From the NCBI GenBank assembly GCA_020720565.1, contig DYOK01000033.1:2863-15337 (forward strand): a stretch of 12,475 nucleotides of DNA, read 5' to 3'. Below are positions 6,223 through 12,475 of the stretch, in pieces. Source of the stretch: Acetofilamentum sp. (GTDB lineage: Bacteria; Bacteroidota; Bacteroidia; Bacteroidales; JAFGXI01). Numbering within the stretch: position 1 is the stretch's first letter; each line of letters begins with the position of its first letter. The notes below the pieces were generated by a model, which was not told the origin of the DNA, did not search any database, and worked only from the letters and a program-made list of their open reading frames with translations. The position numbers and the translations under genes are program-made.

Positions 6223-7422
6223 ATGGATAAGTGTTCGTTTTGTGGAAGAGATGAAAAGCAAGTAGAAATGTTAATTCGTGGCGCTACGGGTTTTATTTGT
6301 GAATCTTGTGTCGAACAGGCTTCGTTAATTTTAAAAGACAGTTTTGTTAACGAAAAATTTAATCCCAGCAAGATACAACTTAAAAAACCAGTACAAATTA
6401 AGAAGTTTCTCGACGACTATATTATTGGTCAAGATGACGCTAAAAAGTTTTTGTCGGTTGCGGTTTACAACCATTACAAACGCATCATGCAAAAACACGA
6501 CAAAGACAAAGATGTCGAAGTCGAGAAATCGAATGTAATTATGGTGGGCGAAACTGGTACTGGTAAAACATTGTTGGCTAAAACAATTGCTCGATTTTTA
6601 CATGTGCCATTTGCTATTGTCGATGCCACCGTATTGACCGAAGCAGGATATGTGGGAGAAGATGTCGAGAGCTTATTAACCAAGCTGTTACAAGCCTCTG
6701 ATTACGATGTCGAAGCCGCCGAACGAGGTATTGTTTTTATCGACGAAATCGACAAAATTGCACGCAAAGGCGATAATCCTTCTATTACCCGTGACGTGTC
6801 GGGCGAAGGCGTTCAGCAAGGCTTGTTAAAATTACTCGAAGGTTCTATTGTGAATGTACCACCTCAAGGCGGTCGCAAACACCCCGATCAAAAAACCATT
6901 CCTGTTAATACTCAAAATATATTATTTATTGCTGGTGGAGCTTTCGATGGCATCGAAAAAAAGATAGCCAACCGATTAAATACAAAAGTGGTCGGTTTTG
7001 GGGCTCAAGACTCGCATGCACATATCGATAAAAAAGATTATTTGCGCTACATTTCGCCACAAGATCTCAAATCGTTTGGGCTAATCCCCGAAATTATTGG
7101 CCGCTTACCCATTTTAACCCATTTAGACAAGCTCGATAAAGAAGCTCTAAGAAGCATTTTAACCGAACCTAAAAATGCACTCACCAAACAATACATCAAG
7201 CTCTTTGCAATGGATGGTATCACACTTACCTTCGACGACGAAGCCCTAGAATATATTGTGGAAAAAGCTCTCGAATTTAAATTGGGAGCACGTGGATTGC
7301 GTTCAATTTGCGAAGCCGTAATGATGGATGCCATGTTCGAAATGCCGTCTAAAAAAGTTAAAGAGTTTATAATTGATAAAAAATATGCTAACGAAAAGTT
7401 AACAATTTCGAAATTAACTTAG
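6223..7422 (+). CDS. clpX: ATP-dependent Clp protease ATP-binding subunit ClpX
   Basis: ClpX is a hexameric AAA+ unfoldase that recognises substrates and threads them into ClpP. The zinc-binding domain is complete (Cys4, Cys7, Cys26, Cys29). Walker A is GETGTGKT (109-116), Walker B is IVFIDEID (170-177) and the pore loop is GYVG (142-145). The ClpP-docking loop reads VGF within KVVGFGAQ, a permitted form of the IGF motif, and the sensor-2 Arg lies in the GARGLRS segment. I place the start at ATG 6223 (MDKCSFCGR), giving 399 residues. A TTG nine bases upstream would add only three residues, and ClpX of this group normally begins here. The gene is third in the tig-clpP-clpX order, preceded by a terminator-like hairpin and repeat B. 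Confidence 0.97.
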   Translation: MDKCSFCGRDEKQVEMLIRGATGFICESCVEQASLILKDSFVNEKFNPSKIQLKKPVQIKKFLDDYIIGQDDAKKFLSVAVYNHYKRIMQKHDKDKDVEVEKSNVIMVGETGTGKTLLAKTIARFLHVPFAIVDATVLTEAGYVGEDVESLLTKLLQASDYDVEAAERGIVFIDEIDKIARKGDNPSITRDVSGEGVQQGLLKLLEGSIVNVPPQGGRKHPDQKTIPVNTQNILFIAGGAFDGIEKKIANRLNTKVVGFGAQDSHAHIDKKDYLRYISPQDLKSFGLIPEIIGRLPILTHLDKLDKEALRSILTEPKNALTKQYIKLFAMDGITLTFDDEALEYIVEKALEFKLGARGLRSICEAVMMDAMFEMPSKKVKEFIIDKKYANEKLTISKLT

Positions 7423-7430
7423 TATTTAAG

Positions 7431-7460
7431 TTGTTTATTAACTTAAAGTTTATATATTTG
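7431..7460 (+). promoter_or_regulatory. Bacteroidota promoter for the UspA-like gene
   Basis: TTG at 7431-7433 is followed after exactly 19 bases by TATATTTG at 7453-7460, a perfect TTG-N19-TAnnTTTG arrangement. It starts 9 bp after the clpX stop and implies a leader of roughly 125-130 bases before the ATG at 7595. The gene is therefore probably its own unit and not just the tail of the clp cluster. Confidence 0.72.
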
Positions 7461-7594
7461 ATGTTGAACTGAATAAAACATCGTTATTTTTTATTTATAA
7501 TTTTTTAGTCAATTATTGTTTAGAACATTTCTTACCAATAAAAACCGGATATTTAACCACTACTTGGATCTAGAACCGCCAAAAAAATATACTT

Positions 7595-8359
7595 ATGAAA
7601 TCATTAATTGTACCTTGGGACTTTACCGAAAGAGCAGAAGCCGCATTTCAGCATGCCATTATTATGGCAAAAATTATCAATTTGCCCATTACATTGCTTC
7701 ACGTGGTTGCGAAAGATAGCATGAAACTTGAGGCTGAAGTGACACTACAAACCGATGCCCAGCGGTTAGAGGCCAAATATGGTTATTTACCTCAATTCCA
7801 AGTTCGAAAAGGTGATATATACGATACAATTAATTTATTTAGTAAAGAAATAGATGCCCCCTTGGTGGTAATGCCACTCCACAATAGCAGCAGAGCTATA
7901 AAAGTAATTACAGGAAGTGCAGTCCCTTTTTATTTAGTACAAGCCCCACCTGTGTCTGATAAAATTACTGATATTGTTGTGCCGGTTGACCATTACGAAG
8001 AGAATAGGGTTCAATTGAATTGGGTTATTTTCTTGGCCAAGTTTTTCAAATCGAATATCAATTTTATTAAACCTTTTATCGAAAGCAATTCTAAAAACGA
8101 TTTAATGAAGAAAAATATGTTCTTTGTCAAACAGTTGATGGATATGAAAGGTATTGTTTATGGCGTAAGAACAGCAAAACGTGAACATAAATTTAACGAA
8201 GCTGTAATCTCTTTTACAAAAGAAATTAATGGGAGTCTTATCTTTATGATGACCTACAATTTCGAAGATTTTATGAAGCAATCGACTAAAGAGGGGTGCA
8301 ATGTTCCTGTATTCTGTTTGAATCCTAGAAAAGTTAAGATTGTGCCTGATAAATACTAA
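7595..8359 (+). CDS. Two-domain universal stress protein (UspA-like)
   Basis: The 254 residues contain two tandem Usp folds. The first starts at residue 1 with LIVPWDFTERAEAAFQHA and has ITLLHVV at 32-38. The second starts near 126 with DIVVPVDHYEENRVQLNWV. The ATP-binding signature G-x2-G-x9-G(S/T) is not recognisable in either: residues 94-110 read PLHNSSRAIKVITGSAV, and the matching C-terminal part reads MTYNFEDFMKQS. This is probably a non-nucleotide-binding Usp that acts by protein contact, a role that is inferred. The ATG at 7595 was chosen because it begins the first beta strand; no Shine-Dalgarno is seen. The gene has a strong promoter, a long leader and a bidirectional terminator after it. 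Confidence 0.82.
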   Translation: MKSLIVPWDFTERAEAAFQHAIIMAKIINLPITLLHVVAKDSMKLEAEVTLQTDAQRLEAKYGYLPQFQVRKGDIYDTINLFSKEIDAPLVVMPLHNSSRAIKVITGSAVPFYLVQAPPVSDKITDIVVPVDHYEENRVQLNWVIFLAKFFKSNINFIKPFIESNSKNDLMKKNMFFVKQLMDMKGIVYGVRTAKREHKFNEAVISFTKEINGSLIFMMTYNFEDFMKQSTKEGCNVPVFCLNPRKVKIVPDKY

Positions 8360-8382
8360 GATTCTGATCGTGTGATAAATAT

Positions 8383-8422
8383 AAAAAAGAGGCTTCCAAA
8401 ATACTGTAAGCCTCTTTTTTTT
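8383..8422. terminator. Bidirectional intrinsic terminator
   Basis: AAAAAAGAGGCTT (8383-8395) pairs perfectly with AAGCCTCTTTTTT (8408-8420) across a 12-base loop, with T-runs at the 3' side of both strands. It lies between the converging UspA-like and BamA/TamA-like genes and can serve both. Confidence 0.9.
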
Positions 8423-8439
8423 ACGGAAGTTCGAATACT

Positions 8440-9795
8440 TTAAAACAGGAAATTTAAACCGATGTATAAACCAGAAATACCATCTTTCTGCGAAATGGTT
8501 CGGCCGTAATTTACACTTACTATAAAGTTATGGTTGATCACAATAGCTAAGCCTGCACCATAACTACCATGTAAAGTTTCGCTTTCGGTGGTAATATTTC
8601 CTAGCTCGGCATATGGGATTGAGTCGCTTTTAAAATTGTAATTTCCACTAACCAAACCTGCATCAAAGAATGTATTCAATGCCAAGTATAAATTCTGTTC
8701 CAGTACAATACCTCGATAAAACTTCCAACGTAATTCTACATTTCCATACAAATAGTCGTCACCCACAATTCGGTTTCGAAGAATGCCTCTTAGTGTTTTT
8801 GCACCTCCCAAACCATCTCGATTCGTGTTCGAATTATAAATAAATGGTAGCATGTAAAATGGAATTTCGCCATAGATTTTAGGCTGATAACTCAATCGAT
8901 ACGCAAAATTTAGAACTTCTTTTCTGAGCGTAAAATATTGTCGGTGGGTCAATGCTAATTTGGCATAACTGCTCTCTTTGCCTGTAAATGAAGGTGCCCA
9001 AAGCATCAAAGCCTCACTCCAAATGCCTTTCATTGGGTTGCCTTCTTGATCGCGACTATCGTATACAAAGCCGAGGCGAATCATATTGGTTTGTCCGCCA
9101 TATTTTTCACTGTCTTTAATAATGTCCCACTCGACATAATTGTCGTAAAGCGTGTTGGTATCGGGGAGAAGTTCATTGTCTTTTTTGCCTTTATTCAAAT
9201 TTGCGATATCGACCGTTTTGATTCGGGTATCGAAAAAGGTATAACCCAATAAGGCTCTGAATTTTTTGCCCACCAAAAATCGTTGGAAATCGGCTTTTAA
9301 TACCAATTGCGAACGGTCGTATTTGTAGTACATTCTGCTGATGTAATCTAGGTTCGAGTCGTCTTCGAATTTGGAGTGATACACGGCCGAGTAGCCATTA
9401 AATCCATAAAAGCCGAGTGCTTTTTCGGTAAAATATGAACCTTCCAGAGTCATTCTGGTTTTAGGAATCAGATGTTCGGTATCGTATATAATTTGATTTA
9501 CTCCAGAACCTTTTGTTGTTCTCGACCACTCTAAATATAAGGAGTGCAAATATTTTGGGTAGGTAGATCCATCGCCAAAATAGTAAATATTGGCTAATGC
9601 ACCATATTTAAAACCGATATCAGAATCGTATGCCACAACCGGAAGTGCACCAAAACTAAAACCAGTTTTGACTTTTTCTTTTTTTGATTCGCTGGTTGAG
9701 TCACTTGGAGACTTGGTTGTTAATGAGGTATCGGTTTGAGCCATTGAACCTGTCCAAAGAGCTAAACTAATTAGTAGTAATGCATAGTTTTTCAT
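8440..9795 (-). CDS. BamA/TamA-family outer-membrane beta-barrel protein
   Basis: The 451-residue precursor starts with a signal peptide (1-19, cleavage SMA-Q) and a Ser/Thr/Lys-rich linker (21-45). It then shows alternating beta strands rich in Tyr and Gly (GFKYGALANIYYFGDG, YSYQ-like and YGNVELRWKFYRG motifs). It ends in ISGLYIGLNFLF, a C-terminal beta-signal with final Phe that the BAM machinery recognises. The C-terminal half, with GGAKTLRGILRNRIVGDD and VELRWKF, matches the 16-stranded bacterial surface antigen (D15) barrel. There are no POTRA domains, so it is not BamA itself and resembles the short barrel-only members of the superfamily. The substrate or role is unknown. It follows the NA37 gene by 90 bp in the same direction and may share its transcript. 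Confidence 0.83.
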   Translation of the reverse strand: MKNYALLLISLALWTGSMAQTDTSLTTKSPSDSTSESKKEKVKTGFSFGALPVVAYDSDIGFKYGALANIYYFGDGSTYPKYLHSLYLEWSRTTKGSGVNQIIYDTEHLIPKTRMTLEGSYFTEKALGFYGFNGYSAVYHSKFEDDSNLDYISRMYYKYDRSQLVLKADFQRFLVGKKFRALLGYTFFDTRIKTVDIANLNKGKKDNELLPDTNTLYDNYVEWDIIKDSEKYGGQTNMIRLGFVYDSRDQEGNPMKGIWSEALMLWAPSFTGKESSYAKLALTHRQYFTLRKEVLNFAYRLSYQPKIYGEIPFYMLPFIYNSNTNRDGLGGAKTLRGILRNRIVGDDYLYGNVELRWKFYRGIVLEQNLYLALNTFFDAGLVSGNYNFKSDSIPYAELGNITTESETLHGSYGAGLAIVINHNFIVSVNYGRTISQKDGISGLYIGLNFLF

Positions 9796-9875
9796 AGTTT
9801 GGGGTAATTAAGGATGAGCATATGAAATGTGTTGTGTTCAACGAAATTAATAATGTAAAATGTATCAGAGTAATG

Positions 9876-9888
9876 TTCGAAGACCTTA
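9876..9888 (+). repeat. Right-end fragment of the 93-bp repeat (copy E)
   Basis: TTCGAAGACCTTA matches the last 13 bases of the repeat except for one base. Its final TTA is the TAA stop of the NA37 gene, exactly as copy D is for the OmpA gene. The remaining spacer back to 9796 has the right length for a full copy but shows only weak similarity, so this is either a decayed copy or a lone right end. Confidence 0.5.
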
Positions 9889-10944
9889 TTCTTCTTCTTT
9901 AAAATAGAGCTTGTAATATTTCATATCTCTAGCGGCATCGTACCCTTTTTCTAAATTGTCGGGGTTAGTATGTACATACACATGAAAGCTTTTGTCGAGT
10001 TTTATGACTGATTTAAAATATTTTTTATTCGATTTTACGGCCATTTTCGAAACGGGAAATTCGCGTTCTATCGGCAAGTCGAAGCTTTGTTCAAAGCTTG
10101 GGATGTATTGGTCGAAAGCTTTCGAAATTTCGGCATTTTCGATGACCTCGCCCATAAACCCTTCGGTCGAAAATTGTTCTGTATTCTTGAAATAATCTTC
10201 GGAACGCTGCATAAAAGCAATTTGAGCGGCTGGTTCGATATTGTTTTCTTCTGTTAAAATTTCGTCGCTAAAGCTTTTTACCAGCGAAATAAAATTATTG
10301 GTGTAATAATAGTTCTCTCTGCGTGCCACAATATTCAAAAAATCGTATTGCCAATGTGAGCCCAAAGCACCCGAATTTTTGTCGAAGTATAATATTTTGT
10401 AGCCATTGGCTTTGTCTGTGTTAAAGATTAAGCAGGCCCGATCCACTTTTTTTAAGCTCACACCATCTTCGCGTTCGACCCCAATTTCGTTTGCACTAGG
10501 GATTAATTTTAAAAAGGGTTCTTTGTTTTCTGTTTTAAAAAAACCGATTCCAGAAACCATTTCGTCGTCGATTAAGCAATGGTTGAAAGTAGCAATATGT
10601 AACTCGCCTTCTTTTATCTTAGAGTCGGTGGTAAGTGAATATAAAAAATTTGCAATATCGTGACTGTGTTCTACAAAATGTTCTGGTTCGCGAATGATGT
10701 TTTGGACATAAGTAAACAAGCGGTTCCCATTGAAGCGAGTTTCGGGAGCAGCGGCTTCTTCTCCTACAAAACGGAAATATTCGTCAGTTTTAAATGGGTT
10801 AGTAAAATAACTTAACAAGGCCGCTTTGTGGCTTTCGTTTAGTTTTAGTGGGCGTTGCGATAAGCTCAGTTTTTGTTCTTTGGCTCTGTTACCCACACTG
10901 TGGATAATCACTTGATCGAGCTCAATTTGTCTAAAATCGTACAT
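9886..10944 (-). CDS. Nucleoid-associated protein, NA37 (YejK-like) family
   Basis: This 352-residue protein starts MYDFRQIELDQVIIHSVGNR, typical of the NA37/YejK family, and has the family length (335-350). It contains GIGFFKTENKEPFLKL (residues about 131-146) and a beta-rich core with FLNIVARRENYYYTNNF. Family members are found on the nucleoid of Gram-negative bacteria. Their exact job is unclear and I do not claim one. The ATG at 10944 is the first in frame. Its stop codon is formed by the end of repeat fragment E, and another right-end module lies 18 bp upstream of the start. Upstream there are two further inverted repeats and a candidate -7 box. The BamA/TamA-like gene follows in the same direction. 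Confidence 0.85.
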   Translation of the reverse strand: MYDFRQIELDQVIIHSVGNRAKEQKLSLSQRPLKLNESHKAALLSYFTNPFKTDEYFRFVGEEAAAPETRFNGNRLFTYVQNIIREPEHFVEHSHDIANFLYSLTTDSKIKEGELHIATFNHCLIDDEMVSGIGFFKTENKEPFLKLIPSANEIGVEREDGVSLKKVDRACLIFNTDKANGYKILYFDKNSGALGSHWQYDFLNIVARRENYYYTNNFISLVKSFSDEILTEENNIEPAAQIAFMQRSEDYFKNTEQFSTEGFMGEVIENAEISKAFDQYIPSFEQSFDLPIEREFPVSKMAVKSNKKYFKSVIKLDKSFHVYVHTNPDNLEKGYDAARDMKYYKLYFKEEE

Positions 10945-10962
10945 GTTTTTTATTGCTTTTTC

Positions 10963-10986
10963 TATGGTCTTCGACCTATTTTGTTT
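10963..10986 (-). repeat. Right-end module of the 93-bp repeat before the NA37 gene (copy F)
   Basis: On the minus strand it reads AACAAAATAGGTCGAAGACC followed by ATA, matching the last 20 or so bases of the full repeat, but the left 70 bases show no similarity. It is the only module on the minus strand and points at the NA37 start, 18 bp away, as copies A and B point at clpP and clpX. Confidence 0.65.
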
Positions 10987-11024
10987 TTTATAGATTCTTT
11001 GTCTGGTTGTATGATTGCGTTAGC

Positions 11025-11089
11025 TTCCGTTCGATCGGAATGTCAATGGTCGAGCTACTGCTTTTGTATCAATGCTCAAAAATAGCATT
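11025..11089 (-). promoter_or_regulatory. Candidate control region of the NA37 gene (inverted repeats plus -7 box)
   Basis: On the minus strand TATTTTTG (11077-11084) fits TAnnTTTG. It lies inside a perfect inverted repeat AATGCT-N7-AGCATT (11071-11089), and a second one, TTCCG-N6-CGGAA, is at 11025-11040. No good -33 TTG is visible, so the promoter call is weak. The dyads could be operator sites or RNA hairpins in a leader of about 125 bases. Confidence 0.35.
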
Positions 11090-11475
11090 TCTTTAGATTA
11101 CAGCGTGGTAAGTGTTAGTAAAATATGATAAAATAAGGTCTAATTTAGTGCTAATTTGGAATTTTTACTCTGATAACGGGATCCATTTCCTAAAGCCAAT
11201 TGTTGCTTTTTTGTTTGCATGGTCTGTAATTATTAAAATATTTAAATCCATTCACGATAGTGGTGATATACGATCTCAAGTCATAATAAAAATGGCTAAC
11301 ATATTGATATCTATCGCTTAACAATCAATCCTTTTCAAATATAAGTTTGCTGATTATCTGCTATTTGTATTTTGATACCATGGGCTGTTGACCCTGTTTG
11401 ATATTGTGCGAAAGTATAATGCCATTTTGGGTTACACCTGGTTTTTTAACTTACAAATTTTAAAAATAAAACATC

Positions 11476-11568
11476 TAAGTAGTTAGAATCATTTAATGTT
11501 GTATTTTATTAATCTATAGTATTGAATAATAGCAAATTAGTAAAACAATAAATAGGTCGAAGACCTTA
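11476..11568 (+). repeat. 93-bp dispersed repeat, copy C
   Basis: This is a full-length copy from TAAGT to CCTTA, in the same orientation as A, B and D and 161 bp before the second AlkD-like gene. It shares the left block ATTTAATGTTGTATTTTATT exactly with copy B. The middle stem is degraded (ATTGA/CAAAT, three outer pairs), while the right-end hairpin AGGTC-GAA-GACCT is intact. Confidence 0.87.
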
Positions 11569-11729
11569 GATGGCTTTATTTCTAGCAAAATATTTGGGCG
11601 ATCAACGATTAGTATGTTTATTTGCTATGATAAAAGCTTGTGCTTTTAGATGGCTGCACATATCAATTTTATTATAGTTATTATTTTGACATGTAGCGTT
11701 TTGCCGATTTTGAATAATATAATTAGATC

Positions 11730-12413
11730 ATGGATATTCAACATTTAGAAGAAATTAAAAAATTATATTGGGCCCACCGCCAGCCCGACAATGCCGTAAA
11801 AATGGCTGCTTATATGAAAAATAAATTTCCGTTTTTAGGAATTAATTCAGAACCCAGAGCCGAACTCGAAAAGCAACTGCAATTAAAGTTTGGTAAAGTT
11901 GACATTGCCGATTTAGAGCCACTGGTCAATGCGTTGTGGAGCGTACCTGAACGAGAATACCACTATTATGCACTAAGCGTCATTTCACAAGTTAAGAAAA
12001 AGCTGATGCCATCACATGTCGACTTTATGGTCGATTTAATTCTCCAAAATTCATGGTGGGACTCGGTCGATGTACTTGCACCTCATTTTGTAGGTCAGAT
12101 ATTGTATAACTATCCGGAGTTACGCGACGAATATTTAGGCATTTGGATCGATTCCGAAAACATTTGGCTAAATAGAACCGCCATTTTATTTCAACTTAAG
12201 TATAAGAAAGAGACCGATTTCGAATTGCTGTGTACAATTATCGATTCATTAAAACATAAAAAAGATTTTTTTGTCAAAAAAGCCATCGGTTGGGCATTAA
12301 GAGAGTATTCGAAAACCAACCCAAAAGCTGTCGAAAGTTATATTGTTAAAGCAGAATTGCTAGGCCTGAGCGAAAGAGAAGGGATGAAGCACATTCTGAA
12401 AATTAAAAATTAA
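11730..12413 (+). CDS. AlkD-like DNA alkylation repair glycosylase
   Basis: The 227 residues form HEAT-like helical repeats of the AlkD family, which excises N3- and N7-alkylated purines by trapping DNA on a positively charged concave surface. The catalytic and contact residues of Bacillus cereus AlkD (Trp109, Asp113, Arg148, Trp187) align one position later: Trp110 and Asp114 in NSWWDSVDVLA, Arg149 in WLNRTAIL, and Trp188 in KKAIGWALREYSKTNP. Activity is therefore likely, unlike the paralogue at 620. The ATG at 11730 (MDIQHLEEI) was chosen as the first in frame. A 15-base string identical to the left part of repeat copy A lies just upstream. No clear promoter box was found. The stop is inside a 14-bp tandem duplication. 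Confidence 0.88.
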   Translation: MDIQHLEEIKKLYWAHRQPDNAVKMAAYMKNKFPFLGINSEPRAELEKQLQLKFGKVDIADLEPLVNALWSVPEREYHYYALSVISQVKKKLMPSHVDFMVDLILQNSWWDSVDVLAPHFVGQILYNYPELRDEYLGIWIDSENIWLNRTAILFQLKYKKETDFELLCTIIDSLKHKKDFFVKKAIGWALREYSKTNPKAVESYIVKAELLGLSEREGMKHILKIKN

Positions 12414-12428
12414 GAATTAAAAATTAAG
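12401..12428 (+). repeat. 14-bp AT-rich tandem duplication over the stop codon
   Basis: AATTAAAAATTAAG occurs twice in a row (12401-12414, 12415-12428). It encodes the last residues and TAA stop of the AlkD-like gene and repeats them outside it, probably a replication slippage product. The 47 bases after it contain only a 13-codon frame and no recognisable feature. Confidence 0.8.
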
Positions 12429-12475
12429 ATGAAAGACCTATCCAACGATAGTTTAACCTGCAACTTTTGACTAAG

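Larger units (their letters stand above)
10945..11729. other. 785-bp spacer without a convincing gene
   Basis: This divergent region between the NA37 gene and the second AlkD-like gene holds repeat module F, two inverted repeats, full repeat C and a small hairpin AAAAGC-TTGT-GCTTTT at 11632-11647. Open frames of 69-70 residues exist (the one at 11112 starts with GTG) and one of 35 residues begins at 11570, directly after repeat C. None has family features, so I see no supported gene. A TAAGTTTG at 11342-11349 fits a -7 box but has no -33 partner. Confidence 0.7.

Noticed and set aside
7047..7334. Minus-strand open frame of 95 residues inside clpX
   Set aside because: It is antisense to conserved ClpX coding sequence and is explained by codon bias of that gene.
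11112..11321. 69-residue frame with a hydrophobic stretch, starting at GTG
   Set aside because: No promoter, ribosome binding site or family resemblance; such a frame is expected by chance in this AT-rich spacer.
11570..11677. 35-codon ORF (MALFLAKYLGD...) directly after repeat C
   Set aside because: It starts two bases after the repeat, but no binding site or conservation can be shown; kept only as a remark in the spacer entry.

Overview
The window looks like chromosomal DNA from a member of the Bacteroidota. Four things point there: AT-rich spacers with few recognisable Shine-Dalgarno sequences, promoters of the TTG-N19-TAnnTTTG type, an OmpA protein carrying PD40 beta-propeller repeats, and a NA37 nucleoid-associated protein. 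The genus cannot be read from the sequence.

Layout. Bases 1-1288 hold the 3' end of a probable PP-loop/amidotransferase-like gene, followed 6 bp later by a divergent AlkD-like HEAT-repeat gene. Facing them is a 707-residue OmpA/PD40 lipoprotein-free envelope protein (1452-3575, minus). A class II tRNA-Leu(UAG) with its own promoter and terminator follows. Next comes the proteostasis cluster tig-clpP-clpX (trigger factor, ClpP protease, ClpX unfoldase), then a two-domain UspA-like gene with its own promoter. A bidirectional terminator (8383-8422) separates this block from a minus-strand pair: a NA37 nucleoid-associated protein and, 90 bp downstream, a BamA/TamA-type outer-membrane barrel. A 785-bp spacer without convincing genes leads to a second AlkD-like gene (11730-12413) that keeps the catalytic residues.

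The most notable non-coding feature is a dispersed repeat of 93 bp, with complete copies at 1361-1454, 5227-5319, 6076-6168 and 11476-11568. All four lie in the same orientation and between genes. Each has a conserved left part, a variable middle and a nearly invariant right end that folds as a C(GAA)G mini-hairpin. The middle part pairs as a 5-bp stem with a 7-base loop, and its bases co-vary between copies. Two copies flank clpP as direct repeats and sit just upstream of clpP and clpX. Shorter copies of the right end lie at the stop and before the start of the NA37 gene. At two places the last three bases of the repeat are the stop codon of a minus-strand gene. The repeat could be a small MITE-like element, a structured leader or an sRNA-like module. 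It was found by eye and its wider distribution is unknown.

How the genes work together: trigger factor (folding of nascent chains) and ClpXP (regulated degradation) form the usual functional cluster. Repeats and a terminator-like hairpin in the spacers suggest that clpP and clpX are separately tuned rather than simply co-transcribed.
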